Positions 36,260-46,531 of a stretch of 64,000 bases of DNA are shown here, one piece after another (positions within the stretch are counted from its first letter, which is position 1; each line of letters begins with the position of its first letter). Source of the DNA: Vibrio mimicus (GTDB lineage Bacteria > Pseudomonadota > Gammaproteobacteria > Enterobacterales > Vibrionaceae); contig NZ_CP077425.1 of NCBI RefSeq assembly GCF_019048845.1, forward strand, positions 372,001 to 436,000, given 5' to 3'. A model generated the notes under the pieces. That model ran no database searches. It was given only the letters and a program-made list of their open reading frames with translations, and had not been told where the DNA came from. The translations under genes were made by a program, and so were the position numbers.

Positions 36260-37840
36260 ATGAATTTAGCCCTTTATTCTGACTCGATTTATTCGGTCAT
36301 CCCGCCGCTGCTCGCGGTGTTACTGGCCATTACCACGCGCCAAGTCTTGCTCTCATTAGGTGCTGGCATTTTGGCCGGTTCTGTCATGCTCAACCATTTC
36401 TCTCCTCTCGCTACTTTGCAATATCTGTTTGGCAAAATCAGTGGATTATTCTGGGCGGATGGTGCAGCAAATCACGACAACATCAATATGTTGGTATTCA
36501 TGTTACTGCTCGGCGGCTTAATCAGCTTAATGACGGCTTCTGGTGCAACACGCGCTTTTGCGGTGTGGGCTGAGCGTAAATGTAAAAACCGCCGTAGCGC
36601 GAAAGCGTTAACCGGCTTGATGGTGTTTGCCTTTTTTATTGATGATTTCTTCCACAGCCTATCGGTGGGAGCCATCTGCCGCCCTGTGACAGACCGTTTC
36701 CAAATTTCGCGTGCCAAACTGGCTTATCTGCTCGATTCCACCGCCGCACCAGTTTGTGTGATCACCCCTATTTCTTCATGGGGCGCTTACATCATCGCTC
36801 TCATTGGCGGAATTCTAGCCGCTCACGAAATGACGGAAATCAGCGCCATTTCAGCCTTCGTGCAGATGATACCGATGAACCTGTACGCGGTGTTTACGCT
36901 GCTTATGGTATTGGCGGTGATTTTCTTGCCAATGGATATTGGCCCAATGCGCCAACATGAAGCGTGGGCTCGTGAAGGTAAATTGTGGGATGAAAGCAAA
37001 GGCCGCCCAGCAGGGTTGGATATGGAAGGCGGAGAAACCGCTCGCGGCACTATGATTGATATGGTGTTACCTATCGCAGTGCTCACGATTACTACGCTGA
37101 TTTTCATGATTCATACGGGTAACGATGTACTTGCCGCGAACGGGGAATCCTTTTCTCTGATTGGCGCACTCGAAAATACCAACGTTGCTCAATCTTTGGT
37201 ATATGCAGCACTGTGTAGCCTTGCGGTATCGATTGTGCTGTCACTGCGCTTAAAACTGTCTGCGCAAACTTGGTTATCTACCGCACCAAAAGGCGTGATG
37301 GCGATGATGCCTGCGATCATCATTCTGCTGTTTGCTTGGACGATTGGCGGTGTGGTTCGTGATCTACAAACCGGCATTTATCTCGCCTCTCTGACTCAAG
37401 GCAATCTGCCTGTTGAACTGCTGCCTGCTTTGGTATTCGTTCTGTCTTGTTTGATGGCTTTTGCTACCGGTACCAGTTGGGGAACCTTCGGCATTATGCT
37501 GCCTTTGGCGGGTGATATTGCTGCGGCATCAGACATCAGCCTGATGTTGCCAACCCTCTCTGCCGTATTGGCAGGCGCGGTGTTTGGTGATCATGCATCA
37601 CCCATTTCCAGTACCAGTATTCTTTCTGCGACTGGCGCCGGTAGCCACCATATTGATCACGTGGTAACTCAGCTTCCTTACGCAATCAGTGCCGCCATGG
37701 GAGCACTACTTGGTTATCTTGCGATGGGTTTACTGCACTCTGTTTGGGCTGGTTTAGCCGCGAGCAGCGTGTGGTTTGTACTGTTTTGTGCATTTAACTT
37801 ACGCCAAAACCGTTGGCAGCAAGAACCGGTTGAGGCCTAA
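36260..37840 (+). CDS. lysW: NhaC-family transporter under lysine riboswitch control (predicted lysine importer LysW)
   Basis: 526 residues, about 12 hydrophobic segments, NhaC-type antiporter fold. It contains DDFFHSLSVGAICRPVTDRF, STAAPVCVITPISSWGAY and GDHASPISSTSILSATGAGS, all typical of the NhaC / malate-lactate antiporter group. The family alone would suggest Na+/H+ exchange, but a lysine riboswitch directly upstream marks it as the lysine transporter that has been predicted in gamma-proteobacteria (LysW). ATG 36260 is chosen; an in-frame GTG at 36251 is too close to the AGGTGA ribosome site. It is followed by a strong terminator. Confidence 0.88.
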   Translation: MNLALYSDSIYSVIPPLLAVLLAITTRQVLLSLGAGILAGSVMLNHFSPLATLQYLFGKISGLFWADGAANHDNINMLVFMLLLGGLISLMTASGATRAFAVWAERKCKNRRSAKALTGLMVFAFFIDDFFHSLSVGAICRPVTDRFQISRAKLAYLLDSTAAPVCVITPISSWGAYIIALIGGILAAHEMTEISAISAFVQMIPMNLYAVFTLLMVLAVIFLPMDIGPMRQHEAWAREGKLWDESKGRPAGLDMEGGETARGTMIDMVLPIAVLTITTLIFMIHTGNDVLAANGESFSLIGALENTNVAQSLVYAALCSLAVSIVLSLRLKLSAQTWLSTAPKGVMAMMPAIIILLFAWTIGGVVRDLQTGIYLASLTQGNLPVELLPALVFVLSCLMAFATGTSWGTFGIMLPLAGDIAAASDISLMLPTLSAVLAGAVFGDHASPISSTSILSATGAGSHHIDHVVTQLPYAISAAMGALLGYLAMGLLHSVWAGLAASSVWFVLFCAFNLRQNRWQQEPVEA

Positions 37841-37876
37841 CCCCCCCCCATTAACTTGCATCGAGTTTAAAAGAAT

Positions 37877-37902
37877 GCCCTGCAAACGCAGGGCGTTTTT
37901 TA
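37877..37902 (+). terminator. Terminator after lysW
   Basis: GCCCTGC (37877-37883) and GCAGGGC (37888-37894) with loop AAAC are followed by GTTTTTTATT. It abuts the stop of the convergent binding-protein gene at 37900. Confidence 0.93.
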
Positions 37903-38874
37903 TTCCGCCACCAACCAATCTTTCGGTGGTTTCAGCCCCCAACGGGCAAACTCATCCGGTTGGTAAATACCTCTCCCTTGGCGATTAATCTGAATTGGGA
38001 TGTATTTGGCCTTTTCTCCATGATCCAAAATACGCAAAACGATCTCTGCCGCCATTTGCCCTTGCTCTTGTCCAAAGAGTACGACCCCACCCGCCGCTTT
38101 GCCTTTCCCAATGGAGAAATCCCAAAAACCAAACAGCGGTAATGTCGAGTTTTGGTTGGTCCAACTCAGGATATGTTCCGGTGGAACATTTAATCCATCA
38201 ATATTGACTAGTGTCTGATAAAGGCCAACCGCTATCGCGCCAAAACCTTCCTCAGGAGCATTTTCCACCGCATGGTGCCACTCTTGTTCACTTTTAATCA
38301 CTCGAATTTCCACATCAATACCCAAGTTTTCCTTAATGAGGCTGTCTTGACTATGCATGTACTCCAACGCAATTTTCGAGGTATTACCTGAATCAAACAG
38401 CACCAACACTTTGCGTTTTTGGATGGGCAATAGGCGGCCTATCTCCGCCATATTTTTCACAAACAGGGGCTGTTCTAAAATTCCAGTCACTTGAGCCTCA
38501 GCGTAATATTGATCCAGTAGCTGACGAGGATTGGAATTAATCCCCAAAAACACAATGGGGATCGGTTCGTGAAAGAGTTTGGGAAGCATGTAATAAAGTG
38601 CATTATCATCGCCTAACACCACTAAATCCGGTTTTAGCTTCTGATAAACCGCGAAAGCACGCAAAGCGGCTTCTTCGTACTCACGCTCAGGAATGCGCTT
38701 GGTATCCATTTCAAAAAATGTGAGCGAATGCTTATCGCCAATCACCTGCTTTAGACCCCGAATGTAACTCGCATCCCACGCATATCCCTCGTGGTAGCTT
38801 TCAATAACCAAAATATTCTCAGCAAAGGCGGCATGGCTCCCAAGCCACAACAAAACGAAAACTATCCCACGCAT
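37900..38874 (-). CDS. Periplasmic ABC-type substrate-binding protein, likely sensor partner
   Basis: 324 residues with signal peptide MRGIVFVLLWLGSHAAFA and a type I periplasmic-binding fold of the ABC_sub_bind kind (ILVIESYHEGYAWDASYIRG, KLKPDLVVLGDDNALYYMLP, IPIVFLGINSNPRQLLD, KRKVLVLFDSGNTSK). No ABC permease or ATPase is nearby. It is divergent, 115 bases away, from a membrane histidine kinase, so it probably binds a small ligand and presents it to the periplasmic part of that kinase. The ligand is unknown. Confidence 0.85.
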   Translation of the reverse strand: MRGIVFVLLWLGSHAAFAENILVIESYHEGYAWDASYIRGLKQVIGDKHSLTFFEMDTKRIPEREYEEAALRAFAVYQKLKPDLVVLGDDNALYYMLPKLFHEPIPIVFLGINSNPRQLLDQYYAEAQVTGILEQPLFVKNMAEIGRLLPIQKRKVLVLFDSGNTSKIALEYMHSQDSLIKENLGIDVEIRVIKSEQEWHHAVENAPEEGFGAIAVGLYQTLVNIDGLNVPPEHILSWTNQNSTLPLFGFWDFSIGKGKAAGGVVLFGQEQGQMAAEIVLRILDHGEKAKYIPIQINRQGRGIYQPDEFARWGLKPPKDWLVAE

Positions 38875-38989
38875 CTTTTTCTCCTTCTTTTTGAATAGTG
38901 TAGCTTGAGCTGCTCAATTCACCGCTGTAAGTACAAACCTGAATGAGCCAACTATACTGAAAACAACCAACTCAAAAATAGAATGATGA

Positions 38990-40927
38990 ATGAGAAGTCG
39001 CTACATAGAAGAGAAAGGTATCAGCCCCCTGCTTAGCCGCATTGGACGGCGTATTATTCTGATCATGGTTCTGCTAAGTGGTGCGGTCACTTTAGTGATG
39101 ACATTGGCGCAAACGTATGTGGACTACAACCGTGAGTTTAACAATGTTGAAGCTCGCCATGTCGAGATCCAAACCATCCATGCCGAACTACTGGCAACCT
39201 CACTGTGGAATTATGATTTGGTCGTGCTTCGCCAACGACTAGAAGGGTTGGAAAACCTCCCACATATTGATTTCTTGCAAATCACCTCTGGGGATTACCA
39301 CTTTGAAGCTGGCCAGCACGTAAAAAACATGGCGTTGAGTAATACTTACCCTTTGTTGTATACCAACCCTGAAACAGGTTTAAGCGAAAAAATTGGTGAC
39401 TTGTACGTAGAATCGGATGCGCAAGAAATCTACAACTACTTGATCCGCCAGTTTTTAGTCACATTGGCAGTGAATGCTCTTAAGACTGCAATTGTCTGTT
39501 ATGTCATTTTGGTGATCTTCCACTCTAGCGTGAACCAACGCATTTTTGCCATCGCTCAGTTTTTGCGGCAATACAATCCTCGTCACCCCAAAGGCCCCTT
39601 AGAGCTGAATTACAACCACTGGATTATGGAGAAAAATGATGAGCTGCAATGGCTCGCAGATGAAACTAACAAGATCACGGACAATGTCACCATCCTGTAT
39701 CGCAATATCAAATCAGAACAAGAACGCCTTGCTGATTTTGCCCAAGCCGCATCCGATTGGTTATGGGAAACCGATGCAGATGGCGCATTAATCTACGCTT
39801 CAGAACCGATGGAGGAAGCTCTGACTCTGCCAGAGGTCAAACATATCCCGTTTCAGAGCATACCTCCGTTACGAGACGCTTCCCCGTTGCTCCACTGTAT
39901 TCAAACTCGCCAAGATTTCTCTAACTGTGAAACCAAGGTGATATTGCACGATGGGCAAGAGGCCTACTTACTGTTTCAAGGCGTTGCTCGTTACGATGAG
40001 CAGCAACAATTTCTCGGTTTCCGAGGTACAGCGATCAATATTACCTCACTAAAACAGGCTCAGTTGAGTTTGGAAACGATGAATCAAAGCCTAGAGCAAT
40101 TGGTCGCAGAACGTACGCAAGACTTGGAGCAGAGCTTACAGAAACTGCGCCAAACACAAGAGCAGTTGATCGAATCAGAAAAACTCGCTGCATTAGGCGG
40201 TTTGGTGGCCGGAGTGGCGCATGAAGTCAACACACCACTCGGTATTGCCGTGACGGCAACTTCTGTCATTCAAGAAACACGAGAAGCACTGCTGCGCGCT
40301 TTCCAAGCTCAAACACTCACAAGCCAACAATTCTCAGAATTACTTGAGCACATGACGCAAAGCTCATCCATGTTGGAAACCAATTTAAATCGTGCCGCAA
40401 AACTCATTCGCGATTTTAAACAAACCGCCGTAGATCAGGTTTCAGAAAGCCGAAGCCAGTTCAATGTCAAACAAGTGTTGGAAGCTCTACTCGCCAGTTT
40501 GCATGCGGAAACTCGAAAAATTCCAGTTGAGCCAAAAATTACGGGAGATAGCGGCATCATAATGAATAGCTTACCGGGAGTATTGACGCAAATCGTCACT
40601 AACTTAGTGATGAATAGCATCACTCATGCGTTTAGTGAGCAGCCTTCCCCTCACATCGAAATCCAGTTTTATGAACAGGAAAACAACATCATTCTCGAAT
40701 ATCGAGATAACGGTTGTGGTGTACCACCTGAGCTGCATCAAAAGATCTTTGAGCCTTTTTTCACTACCAAGCGCGGTTCCGGTGGCTCTGGCTTAGGGCT
40801 GAATCTGGTTTTCAATTTAGTGAAGCAGAAACTCAAAGGAGAACTCGAATTCGAATCTGAGATCGGCCATGGTGTGCATTACACCATCATGCTGCCTAAG
40901 GTATTACAACAAGATTTAGCCGCTTAA
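38990..40927 (+). CDS. Membrane sensor histidine kinase with PAS domain
   Basis: 645 residues. A membrane helix at about 18-42, a periplasmic domain to about 155, a second helix at about 160-182, then a linker, a PAS domain (about 245-360, DFAQAASDWLWETDADGALI), a coiled coil (SLEQLVAERTQDLEQSLQK) and a kinase core: H-box GGLVAGVAHEVNTPLGI with His near 410, N-box NLVMNSITHAF, G1 YRDNGCGVP, G2 GSGGSGLGLNLVFNLV. There is no receiver domain; the HD-GYP regulator encoded convergently downstream is the likely partner. Similar in layout to kinases that read periplasmic binding proteins. Confidence 0.92.
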   Translation: MRSRYIEEKGISPLLSRIGRRIILIMVLLSGAVTLVMTLAQTYVDYNREFNNVEARHVEIQTIHAELLATSLWNYDLVVLRQRLEGLENLPHIDFLQITSGDYHFEAGQHVKNMALSNTYPLLYTNPETGLSEKIGDLYVESDAQEIYNYLIRQFLVTLAVNALKTAIVCYVILVIFHSSVNQRIFAIAQFLRQYNPRHPKGPLELNYNHWIMEKNDELQWLADETNKITDNVTILYRNIKSEQERLADFAQAASDWLWETDADGALIYASEPMEEALTLPEVKHIPFQSIPPLRDASPLLHCIQTRQDFSNCETKVILHDGQEAYLLFQGVARYDEQQQFLGFRGTAINITSLKQAQLSLETMNQSLEQLVAERTQDLEQSLQKLRQTQEQLIESEKLAALGGLVAGVAHEVNTPLGIAVTATSVIQETREALLRAFQAQTLTSQQFSELLEHMTQSSSMLETNLNRAAKLIRDFKQTAVDQVSESRSQFNVKQVLEALLASLHAETRKIPVEPKITGDSGIIMNSLPGVLTQIVTNLVMNSITHAFSEQPSPHIEIQFYEQENNIILEYRDNGCGVPPELHQKIFEPFFTTKRGSGGSGLGLNLVFNLVKQKLKGELEFESEIGHGVHYTIMLPKVLQQDLAA

Positions 40928-40989
40928 AGACCACCGACTTTCTTTGGCTCTCGATGTTGTTGGTACTCATATCAGTGAAAATCAATGTA

Positions 40990-41012
40990 AAAACCTCACA
41001 TCGTGAGGTTTT
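40990..41012. terminator. Bidirectional terminator between kinase and HD-GYP regulator
   Basis: AAAACCTCAC (40990-40999) and GTGAGGTTTT (41003-41012) form a 10-bp stem with a 3-base loop and A/T runs on both sides, between convergent genes. Confidence 0.85.
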
Positions 41013-41042
41013 CTATCCTTATTCGCCTAATTCACAGTGAGT

Positions 41043-42587
41043 CTAGTCTGGTAAAGATTCTCGAATCGCAATAAAGTCATCCCAATGTGTTAGTAGCAAT
41101 TCCACAAGTTTAGGATCAAAATGCCGCCCTTTTTGCGCGATCAGCTCATCGCGAATTTTCCCATCTGGCCAAGGCTCTTTATAAGAACGTTTGGCAGCCA
41201 GCGCGTCAAAAACATCGGCCAAGGCCGTGATCCGTCCAGAAATCGGAATATTTTCTCCCACTAATTGATTAGGGTATCCCGAACCATCCCACTTTTCGTG
41301 GTGTGTTGCGGCGATTTCTTTCGCAACGTGGATCAATCGGCGCTTGGATTTACTCAGTATATCCACGCCATATTCCACGTGTTTTTGCATGATCAGCCAC
41401 TCATCTGCATCTAATTTTCCGGGCTTATGTAAAATGCTATCGGGAATCGCGACCTTACCCACATCATGCAATGGAGAGGCATTTTTAATTAAGCTAACAT
41501 CAGCACTTGGCAAACCATACAGCATTGCCAAACGTTCGCAGAACAGTGATACCCGCTGCACATGAGCGCCAGTTTCTTTACTTCTGGCTTCAACCGCATT
41601 AGCCAAGTTGTAAACCAACTCTTTCGAGGTTTCTCTGAGATCCACCATTAAGTTCAAGTTTTCAAAGGTCAACCCAATGTTATACATGTAGATCTCGAGT
41701 AACTTACGATCCAAATCTGACAGATGCCCTTCTAGGTTGATGTAGAGCAGGCTATCCACCCCTCGATCATCATCTTTGAAAAAAACGTAAGCATCCCCAT
41801 AATCTCGCGACATTTTTTGTGTAAGCACTTCCTTACAACGTTCTTCCACCTGATGAGGTAACCCTTCAAATACGGACTCGGAATAAAAATTCACGTATTC
41901 TCCTGTCGCAGCGACGGTCAACGCATTGCATTGATCACCATCAGGCCTCGGGCTAACAACACAATATAAGGCAGAAGCTTTAAGTTTAAGTAAGGAGGTC
42001 ACTTGGCTAAGCACTGAGGTTGCGTAAGCTTGTAATGTTTTGGTGTTTTGAACATTTGCCGATGCTTCGATGACACGGCTCAAACCCAGCTTTTGATCTT
42101 CAATCAAACACAGATCACGATACGCGCGCAGCATGGAATAAAGTAAGGTTCTTAGTTTTTGGGTAGTCAGCTCGGTTTTTTCTTTGTAATCATCAATCTC
42201 GTAGTCTTTGATCACTTTATCTTCGGGGGCTTGCCCCGCTTGGCCCGTCCTCAAAACTAAGCGCACTTGTCTGTTTTGCAGATCATCGCGAATATAACGC
42301 ACCAAATCTAACCCTGCGTGTTCAGTTTCCATCACCACATCGATCAGTGCCAGAGCAATGTCATTGTTTTCCGCCATCACTTTTTGTGCTTCATGTCCTG
42401 ACAAAACTGAAATCAACTCTAAAGGACGATGTTGAAACTGAAATCCAGTCAACGCTAAGCGGGTTATCTGATGCATCTGTTCGTCATCGTCCACCAGCAA
42501 AACTCGCCAAGGTTCGACCACAACCGGTGACTGTGCTTTTGCTATGTCTTCGTTAGAACGATCGCGTATATCGGCAAACAGATCCAT
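41043..42587 (-). CDS. Response regulator with HD-GYP cyclic di-GMP phosphodiesterase domain
   Basis: 514 residues. N-terminal receiver (RVLLVDDDEQMHQITRLAL, phospho-acceptor Asp in ALALIDVVMETEHAG, Lys in DYKEKTELT), a middle DUF3369-type domain, and an HD-GYP domain: HDVGKVAIPDSILHKPGKL, then EIAATHHEKWDGSGYPNQL. HD-GYP enzymes degrade cyclic di-GMP and all the metal-binding His/Asp motifs are present. The start at 42587 has GAGG 8 bases upstream, better than ATG 42599. It converges on the histidine kinase gene. Confidence 0.92.
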   Translation of the reverse strand: MDLFADIRDRSNEDIAKAQSPVVVEPWRVLLVDDDEQMHQITRLALTGFQFQHRPLELISVLSGHEAQKVMAENNDIALALIDVVMETEHAGLDLVRYIRDDLQNRQVRLVLRTGQAGQAPEDKVIKDYEIDDYKEKTELTTQKLRTLLYSMLRAYRDLCLIEDQKLGLSRVIEASANVQNTKTLQAYATSVLSQVTSLLKLKASALYCVVSPRPDGDQCNALTVAATGEYVNFYSESVFEGLPHQVEERCKEVLTQKMSRDYGDAYVFFKDDDRGVDSLLYINLEGHLSDLDRKLLEIYMYNIGLTFENLNLMVDLRETSKELVYNLANAVEARSKETGAHVQRVSLFCERLAMLYGLPSADVSLIKNASPLHDVGKVAIPDSILHKPGKLDADEWLIMQKHVEYGVDILSKSKRRLIHVAKEIAATHHEKWDGSGYPNQLVGENIPISGRITALADVFDALAAKRSYKEPWPDGKIRDELIAQKGRHFDPKLVELLLTHWDDFIAIRESLPD

Positions 42588-42805
42588 GTCAACCCTCATA
42601 AAAAATGTTCTTGTTCTATAGGTTTAGCACATATTCAGCCATCAGGAGTGACAAAAATAGGCATTTAAACACCTATAAAATGTGAGTCTAATCAACCTTT
42701 GCACCACCTTAATTCGAAAGTGCTAGTTCATTAAGCCACTAAAACGCCACTATCAACTAAGATTGCATAGGTATAAATTTATAACCATTCATGTCAGAGG
42801 ACACC

Positions 42806-44803
42806 ATGAAACGACTACTGACCCAATTTCCTTTATACAAAATCGTTACGCTTATTGCTGGGCTCCCCATTCTTATTGCTCTATTTCTTGCCACACGTAA
42901 CTACATTGATTATCAACAACGCGCTTTAAGCGCTGAGCATGATCAAGAGACGGTACAACTCATCCTTTTATACGATAATCTCGCGCATAACTTGGCCTTA
43001 GAACGTGGACTAACGGCAGGGGTTATTGGCGCAAAAGGACAAGGGCCACAAGTCGAATCCTTAAGTAAACAGCGCCAAGAAAGTAATCTCCATGTGGCAG
43101 CGGTACTGAATTTCGAACCCACTTACTTAGATACTAAGCTAGTAAGCCAACTCAAAGCGGATGTAAAAAACCAGCTAGACAAATTGAACACGGTTCGAGA
43201 ACAAGTTGATTCCCTAAAGCTCTCACTCTCCCCCTTCAACTACTATTCAGACCTCAACCAGCTCGCAATTGATAACAGCTTGATTTTGCTATCAACGATT
43301 GATAATCCCATCGTTGCCGAATTGGGCAGCTCGCTCATTTCCGTCGTCGTGATGAAAGAACGAGCAGGGCAAGTTCGTGGCGCACTTAACGGTGCCTTCG
43401 CGAAAAAAAGTTCAGATGCCGCGCAATACACCGCGATTAGTAGCTATATCGAATCGGGCAGTTATGCCGAACGCTCGGCCCAAATAACCATGCCAGATGA
43501 ACTTAAAAGCACTCTAAACCAAATAAAAAACAGTGATGTGTGGAAAAAAGTGCTCAATACACAACAAAGTTATCTGAGTCAAAAATCCACTTTAGATGCG
43601 CTGCAAGGCCCTGCTCCACAAGAGTGGTTTAGCTCTGCGACAGAACAAATAAAATTGATCAATCAAATCCGCAACAGCATTCAAGGAAAAATGCTTGATC
43701 TGTCAATCACCCAATCTAGCCAAGCTGTCAAAAACAAATGGAGCATTTTGATCTTCAGTATTCTGATTGGCATTACTTCAATCTTGTCACTCTATTTTTC
43801 GGTAGTGAGCCTAAAATCACGCGTCGGCAGCTTAACCAAAGGCTTGGCGCACATGTCTGCTCATCGCGATTTAAGTCAAGAGCTCAACGATACTGGTCAA
43901 GATGAAATGTCTCAGATATCCCGCAGCGTCAATGGCTTAACAGATAGTATTCGTCGAGTGCTGCAACACATTTTGAACACCAATGAACACAGCACGGAGC
44001 AGCTCGCGCAAATCGTCACCAGTTCTCAGCAACTCGGGCGCAGCAGTCAGGAAACCAATGCTAAATGTGCCAATATCGCCGCGGCGATGACTCAGTTATC
44101 TCAGTCCAGTGTTGAAATTGCCCAATCTTCTGAACGTGCCTTAGAAGAAACCAAACAGATGACCGATAAAGTCATTGCTTGCCAAACTCAAAGCCTGACG
44201 TCATTCCGTTCGGTCGAAGCCTTAGTTGATCAGATTGAACAGACCCAAAAATGCATGAAAGATTTAGAAACGGATGCAGAAAACATCAGCAAAATCGTAG
44301 ATACGATCAACGGGATCTCAGAACAAACCAATTTGTTGGCGCTGAATGCCGCTATTGAAGCCGCTCGTGCTGGTGAGCACGGCCGTGGTTTTGCCGTGGT
44401 TTCTTCTGAAGTTCGTGATTTAGCACAGCGCAGTAAGTTAGCCACGGAGCACATCAGCCAGCTACTGGCCAACATATCCTCTAACACCAATACCGCGGTG
44501 AAAAACATGGATAAGAGCCGCGAAGCAACCCATACCACTTTTGATTCCGTCTCTACAGTGAAAACGAGCGTGGCAGAACTTGAATCCGTCATCGAACTGG
44601 TCAATCAACACATCAATAGCATTGCGAATGCAACGACCGAGCAATCCACGGCCAGTGATGCAGTAGATCGTGATGTGGATGTGTTAGCTGAAATCGCGCA
44701 GAACACTGGTTCACTGGCCACGACCATGAACAACATCGTGAGTGATTATCAACATGAAATGAATGAGATTCGCCACCAACTGGCTGAGTTCAAATTGCAG
44801 TAA
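42806..44803 (+). CDS. Methyl-accepting chemotaxis protein with NIT-like sensor domain
   Basis: 665 residues from ATG 42806 (GAGG 6 bases upstream; an earlier ATG at 42791 would overlap that site). One helix at about 12-32, a large helical periplasmic domain to about 312 resembling the nitrate/nitrite-sensing (NIT) domain ([36 protein letters not shown]), a second helix at about 317-338, a HAMP region, and the signalling tip [29 protein letters not shown]. No C-terminal CheR-binding pentapeptide is seen. The ligand is unknown. It is not the hlyB-type gene position known in V. cholerae. Confidence 0.9.
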   Translation: MKRLLTQFPLYKIVTLIAGLPILIALFLATRNYIDYQQRALSAEHDQETVQLILLYDNLAHNLALERGLTAGVIGAKGQGPQVESLSKQRQESNLHVAAVLNFEPTYLDTKLVSQLKADVKNQLDKLNTVREQVDSLKLSLSPFNYYSDLNQLAIDNSLILLSTIDNPIVAELGSSLISVVVMKERAGQVRGALNGAFAKKSSDAAQYTAISSYIESGSYAERSAQITMPDELKSTLNQIKNSDVWKKVLNTQQSYLSQKSTLDALQGPAPQEWFSSATEQIKLINQIRNSIQGKMLDLSITQSSQAVKNKWSILIFSILIGITSILSLYFSVVSLKSRVGSLTKGLAHMSAHRDLSQELNDTGQDEMSQISRSVNGLTDSIRRVLQHILNTNEHSTEQLAQIVTSSQQLGRSSQETNAKCANIAAAMTQLSQSSVEIAQSSERALEETKQMTDKVIACQTQSLTSFRSVEALVDQIEQTQKCMKDLETDAENISKIVDTINGISEQTNLLALNAAIEAARAGEHGRGFAVVSSEVRDLAQRSKLATEHISQLLANISSNTNTAVKNMDKSREATHTTFDSVSTVKTSVAELESVIELVNQHINSIANATTEQSTASDAVDRDVDVLAEIAQNTGSLATTMNNIVSDYQHEMNEIRHQLAEFKLQ

Positions 44804-44820
44804 CTCAGCCGAGGAGTGCG

Positions 44821-45348
44821 TTACTGCTCAGGATCTAAATAGAGCTGATGCTGATACAAAATCTGCTCAACCCCTGATGTAGTCATACCTGTAATGGGGT
44901 GCCCATTCTGCAATAAATCGCGAATCGCGGTACTGCGGATCGGCAACCTTTCAGGGCAAGCCATCACTGCCCAGCGCTGCAGTATTTCATCCGCTTTGTA
45001 GAACTTCGCGAAATTGAGCAAATTGTCTGGCCCGATAACAAACGTCAACTCATCCTCAGGATACAGGGCTTGCAAGCGGGTAAGCACGGCATAAGTGGTG
45101 ACGGAGTTTTCTGGTGTGTACAAGGTTTCTTCAACATCCGATCGTTGCACTTTGCTTGAGTCAATATCTTGAATGAACTGATCGACCAGTCGATTACGTT
45201 GCTCATAATCGAGCATGATTTTCCCCCAAGCATGGGCAATGCTCGGTACTAGCAAAATCAAATCAAAATGACCAAGCGAATCAATAATACTTTTGTGGCC
45301 TAAGGTCGGCGGATTAAAGGCGCTGCCAAACACCGCAATCTTTTTCAT
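44821..45348 (-). CDS. nadD: Nicotinate-nucleotide adenylyltransferase-like protein
   Basis: 175 residues. The nucleotidyl-transferase motif [15 protein letters not shown] is at the N-terminus and RSTAIRDLL (the ISSTxIR equivalent) near the C-terminus; [15 protein letters not shown] and WAVMACPER match NadD. It would transfer AMP to nicotinate mononucleotide to make deamido-NAD, the substrate of NadE encoded divergently 103 bases away. It is shorter than E. coli NadD (213), so it may be a second, NadD-like copy. Confidence 0.85.
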   Translation of the reverse strand: MKKIAVFGSAFNPPTLGHKSIIDSLGHFDLILLVPSIAHAWGKIMLDYEQRNRLVDQFIQDIDSSKVQRSDVEETLYTPENSVTTYAVLTRLQALYPEDELTFVIGPDNLLNFAKFYKADEILQRWAVMACPERLPIRSTAIRDLLQNGHPITGMTTSGVEQILYQHQLYLDPEQ

Positions 45349-45450
45349 TGTGCACCTTGCCGATCAGGAAATGCCCTTTCTCGGTTTTCTAATTCAACGA
45401 TTGCGGTATCATACACCGAAAAATTGACATTGCTTGCAGGAAAGGAACCT

Positions 45451-46281
45451 ATGGAACACAAGATCCGTGAAGAAATGCGCGTGCTGCCTTCGATCGATCC
45501 TCATTTTGAAATCGAACGCCGCGTGGCTTTTATTAAGCGTAAGCTGACAGAAGCTCGCTGCAAATCATTGGTACTGGGCATCAGTGGTGGTGTTGACTCC
45601 ACCACCTGTGGCCGTTTAGCTCAACTTGCCGTCGAAGAGCTTAATCAGCAACACAATACCTCTGAGTACCAATTTATCGCAGTACGTTTACCTTACGGCG
45701 AGCAAAAAGATGAAGCAGAAGCACAACTCGCTCTCTCCTTTATTCGCCCTAGCCACTCGGTTTCCGTGAACATCAAAGCGGGCGTTGATGGGCTACATGC
45801 GGCATCACAACAAGCCTTAGCAAATACTGGCTTAGTTCCAAGCGATCCGGCTAAGATTGATTTCATCAAAGGCAACGTGAAAGCGCGCGCCCGCATGGTG
45901 GCACAGTATGAAATTGCGGGATACGTGGGCGGATTAGTGTTGGGCACCGATCACTCGGCAGAAAACATCACCGGTTTCTACACTAAGTTTGGTGATGGTG
46001 CTTGTGACCTAGCCCCTCTGTACGGCTTGAATAAACGCCAAGTTCGTTTATTGGCTGAAACCTTGGGTGCGCCAGCGCAGCTTGTTCACAAAACGCCAAC
46101 GGCGGATCTTGAAGAATTAGCGCCACTCAAAGCCGATGAAACGGCCCTGAATCTGACTTACGAGCAGATTGATGATTTTCTGGAAGGTAAACCCGTACCT
46201 GCCGAAGTCAGCCAACGTTTGATCGCGATTTATAACGCGACTCAACATAAGCGTCAGCCAATTCCAACCATCTACGACTAA
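45451..46281 (+). CDS. nadE: NAD+ synthetase (ammonia-dependent)
   Basis: Converts deamido-NAD to NAD+ with ATP and ammonia; 276 residues, like E. coli NadE. The P-loop [14 protein letters not shown] is present, with [49 protein letters not shown] and [10 protein letters not shown]. No glutaminase domain. The start at 45451 has AGGAAAGGAA upstream; an in-frame TTG at 45424 would add nine residues. It is divergent from the NadD-like gene. Confidence 0.96.
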   Translation: MEHKIREEMRVLPSIDPHFEIERRVAFIKRKLTEARCKSLVLGISGGVDSTTCGRLAQLAVEELNQQHNTSEYQFIAVRLPYGEQKDEAEAQLALSFIRPSHSVSVNIKAGVDGLHAASQQALANTGLVPSDPAKIDFIKGNVKARARMVAQYEIAGYVGGLVLGTDHSAENITGFYTKFGDGACDLAPLYGLNKRQVRLLAETLGAPAQLVHKTPTADLEELAPLKADETALNLTYEQIDDFLEGKPVPAEVSQRLIAIYNATQHKRQPIPTIYD

Positions 46282-46289
46282 GCCGCTTT

Positions 46290-46303
46290 TTGATGTACAT
46301 CAA
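46290..46303. promoter_or_regulatory. Perfect FNR-type palindrome upstream of dcuB
   Basis: TTGATGTACATCAA is an exact match to the FNR consensus TTGAT-N4-ATCAA. It lies just after the nadE stop and 229 bases before the dcuB start. Activation of dcuB by FNR under low oxygen is known in E. coli. CRP sites are similar but use TGTGA, which is not here. Confidence 0.75.
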
Positions 46304-46325
46304 GCCAAGCTTCCAACTTGGCTTG
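46302..46325 (+). terminator. Hairpin after nadE
   Basis: AAGCCAAG (46302-46309) and CTTGGCTT (46318-46325) form an 8-bp stem overlapping the edge of the FNR-type site. No T-tract follows, so it is only a possible terminator. Confidence 0.4.
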
Positions 46326-46531
46326 GTGTCTGAATCCCCCGCCCCAGAGGCGCAACAAATTCGTTACACAAACCCATCAAAAATCTTTACTTTTCAGCGT
46401 GATAGTGTGACTCCCACCTGAATATCAATATCCATTTTTTCTCGGCGAGGATTCTGTGAACTCTGCTTCATAATTTTTGCAAATGAAACCGGACAATACA
46501 TACAACTTCATTTAAATATAGGGAACATCGA

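Noticed and set aside
36260..37840. Plain Na+/H+ antiporter NhaC
   Set aside because: The family alone would allow this, but the lysine riboswitch directly upstream makes lysine transport more likely.
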